This document shows, in pieces, positions 27,801 through 36,687 of a DNA stretch of 64,000 nucleotides. Under the pieces are notes generated by a model, which was given only the letters and a program-made list of their open reading frames with translations, was not told the DNA's origin and made no database searches. Position numbers and translations under genes: made by a program. Each line of letters opens with the position of its first letter. Position 1 is the stretch's first letter. The DNA is from Streptomyces sp. R44 (GTDB taxonomy: Bacteria > Actinomycetota > Actinomycetes > Streptomycetales > Streptomycetaceae). The DNA lies in NCBI RefSeq assembly GCF_041053105.1, contig NZ_CP163444.1, positions 5,208,001 through 5,272,000 on the forward strand, read 5' to 3'.

Positions 27801-27930
27801 CCTCGGCCCCCCTGGTGACTGCGCCGCCCGTCCGCGGCGCAGTCACACCATGCGGCCGCCGGGGGCCGCGGGGTACCTCGTAACTCCTAGGGAAGCGCTA
27901 CGGTTCCGGCGCCGTCCCAGGTCAGGGGCC

Positions 27931-29256
27931 TCAGCAGGTCTTGGTCCAGGTGTGCGAGGCGATCGGCCGGCCGAGGGCGAGGTCGCGGCGCGCGCCCTGC
28001 CGTACGCAGCCCAGGCCGTCCTTCAGGTTCTTCTCCGCGAAGTAGGCGACGTGGACGAAGCCCTTCGGGTCGGCGGAGCCGTTGTTGAACACCGAGCGGG
28101 GCTTCCGCTTCCGCGCCCAGTCGCAGACCGTGTCGCCGTCGAACCACTCGGGATCGTCGTTGAACCACGCGCACATCTCGCCCCGGCCGCCGGGCTCCGA
28201 GAAGAAGCAGACGTCGCCCGGCGCGCAGCGCTCGTACCCGGCGGCGGTGTTCTGCGCCGCCTTCTTCCCGACCGGCTCGTCGCGCAGCGAGTTCAGGCCG
28301 AAGCCCGCCGCCGTCAGCACGGCGAGCGACACGGCGAGGAGCGGGACGAGCCGTCTTCGACGGCGGCGCGGCATGCGGCCCGCGGCCGCCTCCCGGACCC
28401 GGCGGAGCAGGGACGTCGCGTCGTGGACGGCCCGCTCCCCGTGGGTGCGGCTCAGGCAGTCCGTGACGATCTCCCGCCACGGTTGCGGGAGTTCGGGGGA
28501 GAGGCGGAGTTCCTCCTCGCCGCGCGCGTAGCGCAGGGCGGCGTCCCGGCGAGCGGTCGGCGTGCCGCCGGGAAGGGGGGAACAGCCGGTGAGGACGAGG
28601 TGGGCCAGGACACCGAAGGCCCACACGTCGGCGCTGGGCCGGATGCGGGTGCCCCGGTCGCCGACCTCCGACCAGAGCAGCTCGGGCGGGGTGTAGTCGG
28701 GGGTGGCGAAGCCGGAGGCGTAGGCGTGGCTGCCCTCCAGCTCGCTCGCCGTGCTGAAGTCGCCGAGGCGGACGCTGCCGTCCTTCATCAGCAGGACGTT
28801 GCCCGGCTTGAGGTCGCCGTGCACCCAGCCCGCCGTGTGCAGCTGGTGCAGGCCCTCGCAGATCTGGACGAGCAGCGCGGGCCCGGACGGCGGCGGCGCG
28901 CCGGTCCCGGAGAGCAGTGACTGGAGCGGGCGCTCGGCCTCCTCCAGTACGAGGACGGTGGCGCCGTCCAGGTCCGGATGTGCCGGGTCGTCGACGGTGA
29001 GGGTCTCGTACAGCCGGATCAGGCGGGGCGAGCGGAGCCGGCTCAGCAGCTCGACCTCGCGTTCGGCGAGGTCGCGGAGGTGGCGCAGCTGACGCGGGGT
29101 GCGGGTGCCGGTCGGGAGGAACTTGAGGGCGGCCCGGGAGCCGTCGCTCCGCCGTGCCGCGTACACGCTGCCGAAGGCTCCCGCGCCCAGCGGGCGCTCG
29201 ACGACCCAGTCGCCGATCTCGTAGCCGACCGGCACGGTCAGCGGGAAGGCGGTCAC
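27931..29256 (-). CDS. Membrane Ser/Thr protein kinase with I36-like extracellular domain
   Basis: A 441-residue eukaryotic-type kinase. The glycine loop is LGAGAFGSVY, the ATP Lys is Lys45 in AALKFLP, the catalytic loop is HGDLKPGNVLL (Asp148) and the metal loop reads GDFSTA (Asp166), i.e. DFS in place of DFG. The activation segment contains ATPDYTPPELLWSE. After the kinase (about residues 12-270) come a basic patch, one membrane helix (LVPLLAVSLAVLTAAGFGLN) and an extracellular domain of about 100 residues. That domain has six Cys and the I36-inhibitor-like pattern CAPGDVCFFSEPGGRGEMC ... SHTWTKTC. The start GTG overlaps the stop of the FHA gene (GTGA), so kinase and phosphothreonine reader are co-translated. 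The ectodomain may sense wall or protease signals. Confidence 0.86.
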   Translation of the reverse strand: MTAFPLTVPVGYEIGDWVVERPLGAGAFGSVYAARRSDGSRAALKFLPTGTRTPRQLRHLRDLAEREVELLSRLRSPRLIRLYETLTVDDPAHPDLDGATVLVLEEAERPLQSLLSGTGAPPPSGPALLVQICEGLHQLHTAGWVHGDLKPGNVLLMKDGSVRLGDFSTASELEGSHAYASGFATPDYTPPELLWSEVGDRGTRIRPSADVWAFGVLAHLVLTGCSPLPGGTPTARRDAALRYARGEEELRLSPELPQPWREIVTDCLSRTHGERAVHDATSLLRRVREAAAGRMPRRRRRRLVPLLAVSLAVLTAAGFGLNSLRDEPVGKKAAQNTAAGYERCAPGDVCFFSEPGGRGEMCAWFNDDPEWFDGDTVCDWARKRKPRSVFNNGSADPKGFVHVAYFAEKNLKDGLGCVRQGARRDLALGRPIASHTWTKTC

Positions 29257-30023
29257 CGCGCGACCTCGGCCAGGGTCGACAGGTCGTCCTCGCGGACCAG
29301 GTCGAAGCGGAGGGCGAGGGAGACCAGGGACTCCTTCTTGCCGTTGAGGCGCGGGCCCCCGTCGGCTCTGTCGGGGCCCGGCTTGAGCCGTAACTTCACG
29401 GCCAGGTAGTCGATGTTCCACTGCACGGAGGCACGGTTCACCGCCGGCCACACCGGGCGCAGCCGCCCCACGATCTGCTCGACCGTCGGCAGCGGCGCGT
29501 GCGGGGCGCCGCGCAGGCGGGACTCGCAGAGCGCGGCGAGGACGAGGAAGTAGCGCTTGGTGCGGTCGAGGGGGAAGGCGAGCGCGGTCGGCTCGCCCTC
29601 CCCGGAGGCCTGCGCGCACTCCACGTAGTCGTGGCGGGGCGCCCAGACGCAGAAGTCGAGCAGGTCGCCGCCCGCGGGCAGGACGACCCGCGAGAACTCG
29701 AACGGCACCGGGGCGTCGACCCGCCCCGGTGCGATCTTGATGTGCTCCCCGGCGCCCTCCGGGTTCTCGACGACGTAGGTGGAGGCGGTGCTGAAGTTGC
29801 TGAGCGTCCAGTAGCTCGCCGTCGCGCCGATCTCTCCGGCGGTGCGGGACACCCCGGGGTGGGGGATGTCCAGGTGGCGACGGTGTCCGCCGGCCGTGCG
29901 AGGGGTGGTGCGGCCGGAGTCGTACGGGGTGGTGCGGCCGAAATGGAGCCTTTCGCCGGGCGCCAGTCTGAGCTGGCTTCCGGGGTCCGCGGCGTGTGCG
30001 GGCACCACGATGATGCTGTACAT
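29253..30023 (-). CDS. FHA-domain protein, partner of the adjacent Ser/Thr kinase
   Basis: A 256-residue protein. The N-terminal forkhead-associated domain (residues about 15-105) has LHFGRTTP, followed by LDIPHPGVSRTAGEIG (the GR...SR signature of phosphothreonine pockets) and STYVVENPEG. Between the FHA strands lies a Thr/Pro/Arg insertion (GRTTPYDSGRTTPRTAGGHRR) encoded by a 15-bp direct repeat, GGGGTGGTGCGGCCG, at about 29905 and 29926. The C-terminal part is a helical region with LDRTKRYFLVLAALCESRLRG and VEQIVGRLRPVWPAVNRAS, resembling serine/threonine kinase-associated regulators. The GTGA junction with the kinase gene indicates tight coupling. GGAAAG lies 4 nt before the ATG. Confidence 0.83.
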   Translation of the reverse strand: MYSIIVVPAHAADPGSQLRLAPGERLHFGRTTPYDSGRTTPRTAGGHRRHLDIPHPGVSRTAGEIGATASYWTLSNFSTASTYVVENPEGAGEHIKIAPGRVDAPVPFEFSRVVLPAGGDLLDFCVWAPRHDYVECAQASGEGEPTALAFPLDRTKRYFLVLAALCESRLRGAPHAPLPTVEQIVGRLRPVWPAVNRASVQWNIDYLAVKLRLKPGPDRADGGPRLNGKKESLVSLALRFDLVREDDLSTLAEVAR

Positions 30024-30211
30024 GACGCTTCCTTTCCCCGAGGTCTGCGGGGGTCAGGCTAGGAAGCTCCGATAAACGAATGCAGAACGTCATCCTCCGT
30101 GCACGGATCCGGACGGGGGCCGGGGAGGGCCGGCTGCGACAGATCCGCCGAACGGGTGGACTCTGGTCTAATGGGTTGCTCTTTTGTCGGCCGCCGGTTG
30201 TGGGGGACGTG

Positions 30212-31645
30212 GTGTTGGACGTACTGAACAGGCCCGCTGCGGAGTCCACCGAAGCGGAGCCGTCCGACGGCCTCTCCCCGGCGCCGCTCCGCCCGTACCT
30301 GATCCTCGCGGGCGTCCTCTGCGGCCTGTACTTCCTGTACTCCTGGGTGCAGTACGCGCACTTCCGCACGCCCTCCTGGGACCTCGGGATCTTCGGCCAG
30401 TCGGTCCGGGCGTACGCCGAGTTCCGGGCCCCCCTCGTCGACATCAAGGGCCCCGGCTTCCCCATACTCGGCGACCACTTCAGCCCCGTCACCGCGCTCC
30501 TCGCGCCGCTCTACTGGATCTGGCCCTCGCCGGTCTCCCTGCTCTTCGGGCAGGCCGCGCTCTTCGCCGCCTCCGTCGTCGTCGTCGGCCGCACCACCCA
30601 GCAGATCCTCGGCAGCCGGGCCGCCGGCATCGGGCTCACGCTCGCGTACGGCCTGTCCTGGGGGCTCCAGGAGGCCGTCAAGTCCGACTTCCACGAGATC
30701 GCCTTCGCCGTCCCGCTGCTCGCCCTGACCTGCCGGGCCCTGCTCCTCGGGCGCTGGACCGCGGCCGCCGCCTGGTCCGCCCCGCTCGTCCTGGTCAAGG
30801 AGGACATGGGCCTCACCGTCGCGATGGTCGGCGCGGTCCTCTTCCTGAAGGGGCGCAAGCGTCTCGGCGCGGCCCTGGCCGGCTTCGGCGTGGCTGCCTT
30901 CGCACTGACGGTCCTCGTCCTGATCCCGGCGGCGAGCAAGCTCGGCCAGTACGACTACTGGTCGAAGATCGAGAAGACCGGCACGGGCGCCGACACCTCC
31001 TTCGGGCAGGTCGTCGCCGACGCCCTCGGCTCCGGCGAGCGATGGGAGATGGTCTTCTACCTGCTCGCGATCACCGGCTTCCTCGCCCTGCGGTCCCCGC
31101 TGGTCCTGCTCGTCCTGCCCACCCTCGGCTGGCGCTTCCTCTCCCAGGACGCCAACCACTGGGGCATGCACTGGCACTACAGCGCGATCCTGATGCCGGT
31201 CGTCTTCCTGGCCCTCGTGGACGGCGTCCGCTCGGTCCGCACCTCGCCGCGCGCCTGGCTCGTCTCGTACGGGAAGGTCGTGATCCCGGTCGCGACGGCG
31301 GTCGCGCTCGCCCTCGCCGCGAACCTGCCGCTGCGGGAGCTGACGAAGGCGGAGACGTACCGGACGGACACCCGGACCCTGGAGGCGCGGGCGGCGGTCG
31401 ACGCGGTGCCCGAAGGGGCGAGCGTCGAGGCGGACGTCTCGCTCCTCGCCCACCTCACGGCGGACCACCGGGTCTACTGGGTGGGCACCTCGAAGGGGGC
31501 CACGCCGGACTATCTCGCCTTCGACCTGCGGGGCTGGGGGCAGCAGGTGTCGGATCCGGCGCAGCTGGCTTCGCAATTGCATCCGGAGGCGCGCTACGAG
31601 ATCACCTACCGCTCGGACGGGTTCGCGGTCCTGAAGCGGCAGTGA
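30212..31645 (+). CDS. DUF2079-family polytopic membrane protein
   Basis: A 477-residue integral membrane protein with about ten helices: PYLILAGVLCGLYFLYSWVQ, VTALLAPLYWIWPSPVSLLF, AALFAASVVVVGRTTQQILG, ITGFLALRSPLVLLVLPTLG and others. The segment TPSWDLGIFGQSVRAYAEF, with GDHFSPVTALLAP, is typical of DUF2079, a glycosyltransferase-like (GT-C) fold. The Asp in SWDLGIF and the Glu/Asp in VKEDMG are candidate polar residues of such an enzyme. The second GTG (30212) is preferred because GGGGG lies 5 nt before it; GTG at 30209 is the alternative. It is divergent from the FHA gene. The substrate is unknown. Confidence 0.82.
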   Translation: MLDVLNRPAAESTEAEPSDGLSPAPLRPYLILAGVLCGLYFLYSWVQYAHFRTPSWDLGIFGQSVRAYAEFRAPLVDIKGPGFPILGDHFSPVTALLAPLYWIWPSPVSLLFGQAALFAASVVVVGRTTQQILGSRAAGIGLTLAYGLSWGLQEAVKSDFHEIAFAVPLLALTCRALLLGRWTAAAAWSAPLVLVKEDMGLTVAMVGAVLFLKGRKRLGAALAGFGVAAFALTVLVLIPAASKLGQYDYWSKIEKTGTGADTSFGQVVADALGSGERWEMVFYLLAITGFLALRSPLVLLVLPTLGWRFLSQDANHWGMHWHYSAILMPVVFLALVDGVRSVRTSPRAWLVSYGKVVIPVATAVALALAANLPLRELTKAETYRTDTRTLEARAAVDAVPEGASVEADVSLLAHLTADHRVYWVGTSKGATPDYLAFDLRGWGQQVSDPAQLASQLHPEARYEITYRSDGFAVLKRQ

Positions 31646-31654
31646 CACGCGGGA

Positions 31655-31685
31655 GGGGCGGGATCCGGAAAACGGATCCCGCCCC
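31655..31685. terminator. Bidirectional terminator between convergent genes
   Basis: GGGGCGGGATCCG (31655-31667) pairs perfectly with CGGATCCCGCCCC (31673-31685) around the loop GAAAA. Confidence 0.9.
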
Positions 31686-31699
31686 CCACCGGTTCACGC

Positions 31700-32311
31700 T
31701 CAGTACTGCTGCCGGTTCCGGTTGAACCAGGCCGAGCCGTCCGACTTCGCCGTGAAGACGATGATCATCACGCCGAGGGCGAGGCTGACGACGCCGAGCG
31801 GCAGCGAGAAGAGGCTGAACAGCACCGCGAAGGAGGCCCAGACGATCGCGCCGATCCGGACGCCGTTGCCGCCGGACGCGAACTTGGCGGCGAGCACCAT
31901 GCCGAGGACCGCGAAGATCAGCGACACGACACCGGCGCCGATCATGATGCCCTGGCCCAGGTTCGCGAAGGTCTCCTCGTCGCCGGACAGGGCGCCCTGC
32001 TTCTCCAGCTCGCTGGTGAAGGTGAAGGAGAGGGCGATCGCGGCGATGCCGCCGATCAGGTTGAGGACGCTCATGATCCACAGCATCACGCGCGCCGACT
32101 TCACACCGCCCGGCATCTCCATGACCGCGCCCGGGTACCCGCCGCCGTACGGCGAGACCGGCGGGGCCGCCGGGTAGCCGTAGCCCTGCTGCGGGACGCC
32201 CTGCGGGGCCTGCTGCGGGTAGCCGTACCCGGGCTGTCCCTGCGGCTGGCCGTACCCGGGCTGCTGTCCCTGCGGCTGGCCGTAGGGGTTGTTCGGATCG
32301 CCGAAGCTCAT
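31700..32311 (-). CDS. Membrane protein with Gly/Gln/Tyr/Pro-rich N-terminus, unknown function
   Basis: A 203-residue protein. Residues 5-70 are low-complexity [24 protein letters not shown] sequence. Then come four hydrophobic segments: [61 protein letters not shown] and [17 protein letters not shown]. This layout matches the many small actinobacterial membrane proteins with a disordered cytoplasmic head and a four-helix (DUF4190-like) bundle. GGAGGAA lies 7 nt before the ATG at 32311. Its function is unknown. It is divergent from folD. Confidence 0.78.
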   Translation of the reverse strand: MSFGDPNNPYGQPQGQQPGYGQPQGQPGYGYPQQAPQGVPQQGYGYPAAPPVSPYGGGYPGAVMEMPGGVKSARVMLWIMSVLNLIGGIAAIALSFTFTSELEKQGALSGDEETFANLGQGIMIGAGVVSLIFAVLGMVLAAKFASGGNGVRIGAIVWASFAVLFSLFSLPLGVVSLALGVMIIVFTAKSDGSAWFNRNRQQY

Positions 32312-32561
32312 CGCGGGATTCCTCCGTGAAATTCTCTGTGCGGGGACGACGCGGCCCGCGCGGAGGACCTTCACGGCATTTGAGCGGATCTCCCCCCGGC
32401 ACTTTCCGCGGTACTACGCGGATCATCGTCGTCGCAACGTCGACTTCTTGTCCAGTCGATACGTCGCGGAGTTGTGCAGATGCAACCCGTTGTTCCGCAT
32501 CGCCGGCCCCCGCGCGAGAGCGAATTGGAACAAGGCGGGGGTCATCCGGGAGGATGTCTCC

Positions 32562-33422
32562 ATGAGCGCCCAGATTCTCGATGGCAAGGCCACCGCAGCC
32601 GCGATCAAGTCCGATCTGACCGTCCGTGTGGCGGCCCTCAAGGAGAAGGGCATCACGCCCGGCCTGGGCACGGTCCTGGTCGGTGACGACCCGGCCAGCC
32701 AGAAGTACGTCGCCGGAAAGCACCGCGACTGCGCGGAGGTCGGCCTCGCCTCCATCCAGCGCACCCTGCCGGGCACCGCCACCCAGGAGGAGATCGAGGC
32801 GGTCGTACGGGAGCTCAACGAGGACCCGGCCTGCACCGGCTACATCGTCCAGCTGCCGCTGCCCAAGGGCATCGACGAGAACCGCATCCTGGAGCTGATG
32901 GACCCGGCCAAGGACGCGGACGGCCTGCACCCGACCAACCTCGGCCGGCTCGTCCTCAACGAGCCCGCCCCGCTGCCCTGCACGCCGAACGGCATCGTCA
33001 CCCTGCTCCGCGCGCACGGCGTGGAGATCAACGGCGCCGAGGTCGTCGTCGTCGGCCGCGGTGTCACCATCGGGCGTCCGATGCCGCTCATCCTGACCCG
33101 CCGCTCCGAGAACGCCACCGTGACCCAGTGCCACACGGGCACCCGGGACCTCTCGGCCCACCTGCGCAACGCCGACATCATCGTCGCGGCCGCCGGCGTG
33201 CCGCACCTGATCAAGCCCGAGGACGTGAAGCCGGGCGCGGCCGTCCTCGACGTCGGCGTCTCCCGCAACGGCGAGGGCAAGATCGTCGGAGACGTGGACC
33301 CGGGCGTCGCCGAGGTGGCCGCCTGGATCTCCCCGAACCCCGGCGGCGTGGGCCCGATGACCCGCGCCCAGCTCCTCGTCAACGTCGTCGAGGCCGCCGA
33401 GCGCGCGGCCGCGGCGCTCTGA
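32562..33422 (+). CDS. folD: Bifunctional methylenetetrahydrofolate dehydrogenase/cyclohydrolase
   Basis: A 286-residue enzyme interconverting 5,10-methylene-, 5,10-methenyl- and 10-formyl-THF with NADP, supplying formyl groups to PurN and PurH. The N-terminal catalytic domain has [20 protein letters not shown] (the catalytic Lys and Tyr region) and [15 protein letters not shown]. The NADP-binding domain has [17 protein letters not shown] and the C-terminal [15 protein letters not shown]. The length is standard. The ATG is preceded by GGGAGGA. The 250-bp gap before it (32312-32561) shows no riboswitch motif that I can recognise. It is followed after one base by the DUF3017 gene. Confidence 0.97.
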   Translation: MSAQILDGKATAAAIKSDLTVRVAALKEKGITPGLGTVLVGDDPASQKYVAGKHRDCAEVGLASIQRTLPGTATQEEIEAVVRELNEDPACTGYIVQLPLPKGIDENRILELMDPAKDADGLHPTNLGRLVLNEPAPLPCTPNGIVTLLRAHGVEINGAEVVVVGRGVTIGRPMPLILTRRSENATVTQCHTGTRDLSAHLRNADIIVAAAGVPHLIKPEDVKPGAAVLDVGVSRNGEGKIVGDVDPGVAEVAAWISPNPGGVGPMTRAQLLVNVVEAAERAAAAL

Positions 33423-33423
33423 C

Positions 33424-33903
33424 GTGAGCTCCGGGACCCCGGGGGCGCCCGAGAACCCGGACGGGGACGCGTCGCCGACCGAGGGAACCAAGCCCGTCAC
33501 GGGCGGTTTCAAGCGGCCGAAGCCCACCCTCACCACCGACACCGCGCGCCCCGAGGGCGGCGGCCGGGCGGCCCCCGGCGACGCCCCGGCGCCCGCGCGC
33601 CAGTGGCCGCTGCTCACCGTCCTCGTGCTCGCCGGGCTCGGCCTGCTCGTGGTGGGCACGGACCCGTTCCCGCAGGCCTTCCGGGTGGGGGCGATCCTGG
33701 TCGGGGCCGCGCTCCTCACGGGGGCGGCGCTGCGCCGGGTGCTGCCGTCCGTCGGCATGCTGGCCGTCCGCTCCCGCTTCACGGACATGATCACGTACGG
33801 GGTGATGGGCGGCCTGATCGTGCTGCTCGCGCTCATGGTCCAGCCGGGGCCCTGGCTGAGGATCCCGTTCCTGGAGGACGTACTCCACCTCACGGTGACG
33901 TGA
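33424..33903 (+). CDS. DUF3017-family membrane protein
   Basis: A 159-residue protein that starts with GTG one base after the folD stop, so it is co-transcribed and probably re-initiated. The first 65 residues are disordered and rich in Pro, Gly and Glu. Three hydrophobic segments follow: PLLTVLVLAGLGLLVVG, FRVGAILVGAALLTGAALR and MITYGVMGGLIVLLALMVQP, with a VGMLAVRSRFTD loop between the last two. DUF3017 proteins typically follow folD in actinobacteria; that position is the main support for the call. The function is unknown. Confidence 0.8.
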   Translation: MSSGTPGAPENPDGDASPTEGTKPVTGGFKRPKPTLTTDTARPEGGGRAAPGDAPAPARQWPLLTVLVLAGLGLLVVGTDPFPQAFRVGAILVGAALLTGAALRRVLPSVGMLAVRSRFTDMITYGVMGGLIVLLALMVQPGPWLRIPFLEDVLHLTVT

Positions 33904-33921
33904 CCGTCCGGCTCGTGAGCA

Positions 33922-33961
33922 ACGGCGCCCGCCCTCTCCCCCGTGGGAGGGCGGGCGCCGT
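33922..33961 (+). terminator. Intrinsic terminator after folD-DUF3017
   Basis: ACGGCGCCCGCCCTC (33922-33936) pairs perfectly over 15 bp with 33947-33961; the loop is 10 nt. Confidence 0.9.
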
Positions 33962-35245
<1,284 letters not shown>

Positions 35246-35280
35246 GGCTGAATCCAGCTTCACACTCCCGGCGTCCCCGG

Positions 35281-35318
35281 GCCGTACGACCGACCGTACG
35301 GCGCGGGGGCGCCGTTTT
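35281..35318 (+). terminator. Probable terminator after mdh
   Basis: GCCGTACG (35281-35288) pairs with CGTACGGC (35295-35302), and a second GGCGC/GCGCC element ends in TTTT at about 35315-35318. Confidence 0.65.
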
Positions 35319-35321
35319 CCG

Positions 35322-35405
35322 CCGCCCGTTGTGGGCATGCGTTCCTCCCCCAGACTTCGTCCGGGAGGTGCCCCCAGGGCGGAACGATTGCCCACAACGG
35401 GGCGG
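35322..35405. repeat. Long imperfect inverted repeat resembling a dispersed Streptomyces palindrome
   Basis: CCGCCCGTTGTGGGCA (35322-35337) and CGTTCC (35340-35345) pair with GGAACG (35381-35386) and TGCCCACAACGGGGCGG (35389-35405). The centre CTCCCCCAGACTTCGTCCGG followed by GAGGTGCCCCCAG forms its own hairpin. I recall closely similar palindromes in many Streptomyces intergenic regions, so this is probably a dispersed repeat and not a gene-specific site. Confidence 0.7.
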
Positions 35406-35408
35406 TTC

Positions 35409-36143
35409 TCAGAGACGCCCCGTCTCCCGGAGTGTCGTCGTCAGGGACCGTACGGCCGTCAGCGTCCGTGTCAGGAGACCGTCCCCGAACGTGATGCGCG
35501 TCGCGCCGAGCCCGCCCAGTTCGGGGAAGGTCGGCCCGCCCGGGACGGACAGCGCGTTGACGGGCAGGTCGCCGAGCGCCGCGCGCAGGGCCGGCAGGTC
35601 GGACGGCGGCGCCGCGATCGGGTAGACGCAGTCCGCGCCGGCCGACGCGTAGAGCCGGGCCCGGGCGACCGCCTCCGCCAGGGGGTCCGGGGACCGGCGG
35701 ATGTAGACGTCGATCCGCGCGTTGACGAAGAGCGAAGGGCCCGCCTCCGCCCGTACCGCCGCCAGCCACTCCGCCTGCGCCTCCGGGTCCTTCAGCGCCC
35801 GGTCGGGACCGCTGTCCTCCAGGTTGACGCCGACGGCACCGGACTCCCGTACCCGCTCGACCAGTTCCGCCGCCGGAAGGCCGTACCCGCCCTCCAGGTC
35901 CGCCGTGACGGGTACGGAGACCGAGCGGACGACGCGTGCCACCGCCGCGAACATCTCCGACGGCGGCGTCGCCCCGTCCTCGTACCCGAGCGAGGCCGCG
36001 ATCCCCGCGCTCGGCGTGGCGAGCGCCGGATACCCGGCCGCCTCGAAGGCGCGGGCGCTGGCCGCGTCCCACGGGCCGGGCAGCACCAGCGGGTCGTCCG
36101 CGGACCGCTCCCGGTGGAGGGCCCGCAGCTCCGCGGCGGTCAC
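35409..36143 (-). CDS. Isocitrate lyase/PEP mutase-superfamily protein
   Basis: A 244-residue single-domain TIM-barrel protein. The start VTAAELRALHRERS is followed by LVLPGPWDAASARAFEAAGY, matching the substrate-binding beginning of this superfamily. Metal and substrate residues appear in VTADLEGGYG, AVGVNLEDS and FVNARIDVY. The KKCGH loop of true isocitrate lyases is absent. That fits the large oxaloacetate-decarboxylase or 2-methylisocitrate-lyase-like subgroup, whose substrate cannot be told from sequence. The GTG overlaps the stop of the AhpD-like gene (GTGA), so the two are co-translated. Confidence 0.85.
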   Translation of the reverse strand: MTAAELRALHRERSADDPLVLPGPWDAASARAFEAAGYPALATPSAGIAASLGYEDGATPPSEMFAAVARVVRSVSVPVTADLEGGYGLPAAELVERVRESGAVGVNLEDSGPDRALKDPEAQAEWLAAVRAEAGPSLFVNARIDVYIRRSPDPLAEAVARARLYASAGADCVYPIAAPPSDLPALRAALGDLPVNALSVPGGPTFPELGGLGATRITFGDGLLTRTLTAVRSLTTTLRETGRL

Positions 36144-36640
36144 GCCGGCTTCGGGGTGTAGTGGCCGGGCGTCATCCGGGTGGTGACGCCGATCCGGTTC
36201 CAGGCGTTGATCGTGACGATCGCGGCGACGACCCGGGCGAGTTCGGTCTCGTCGAAGTGCGCGGCGGCCCGCGCGTACACCTCGTCGGGCACGAAGCCGT
36301 CGGTGAGGACGGTGACGGCCTCGGTCAGCGCGAGCGCCGCGAGCTCCCGCTCGGTGTAGAAGTGCCGGGACTCCTCCCAGGCCGCGAGCTGCACGATCCG
36401 CTCGATGCTCTCGCCCTCCGCCAGCGCGTCCTTGCTGTGCATGTCGACGCAGAAGGCACAGCGGTTGATCTGCGAGGCCCGGAGCTTGATCAGGTGGTAC
36501 AGGGTCGGGTCGACGTCCTTCGCGGCCGCCGTCTCGAGCCGGACCATCGCCCGGTAGAACTCGGGGAGGCGCTCGGGGAGGGACATCCGGGGCGCGTGCT
36601 CGTGCGCGTACACGGTCTGTTCTGTCTCTGCCGTCGTCAT
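36140..36640 (-). CDS. Carboxymuconolactone decarboxylase/AhpD-like protein
   Basis: A 166-residue all-helical protein. Its redox-type motif NRCAFCVDMHSKDALAEGE (CxxCxxxH) is that of AhpD-like alkylhydroperoxidases. The ATG at 36640 is favoured because a -10-like TACGGT lies exactly 7 nt upstream, consistent with leaderless transcription. The gene stops by overlap with the PEP mutase-like gene (GTGA), forming a two-gene operon divergent from the MocR regulator 47 bp away. It may reduce peroxides or detoxify an organic substrate; the partner suggests small-molecule catabolism, which is an inference. Confidence 0.86.
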   Translation of the reverse strand: MTTAETEQTVYAHEHAPRMSLPERLPEFYRAMVRLETAAAKDVDPTLYHLIKLRASQINRCAFCVDMHSKDALAEGESIERIVQLAAWEESRHFYTERELAALALTEAVTVLTDGFVPDEVYARAAAHFDETELARVVAAIVTINAWNRIGVTTRMTPGHYTPKPA

Positions 36641-36687
36641 GCCGTCCACCGTACGGAGCCGATGGCTCAGCGGTATGGTCCATTTCC
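36641..36687. promoter_or_regulatory. 47-bp divergent promoter region between the AhpD-like gene and the MocR gene
   Basis: Towards the minus strand TACGGT ends 7 nt before the ATG. Towards the plus strand TATGGT (36674-36679) ends 8 nt before the ATG of the regulator. ATGGTCC-ATTT-CCATGG overlaps that -10 and start. Such a compact shared region suggests that the MocR protein controls both directions. Confidence 0.5.

Noticed and set aside
32312..32561. Riboswitch upstream of folD
   Set aside because: folD is a known ZTP riboswitch target, but neither the 3' CCTGGGCA-type block nor the GGCG/CGCC pseudoknot pair is present.
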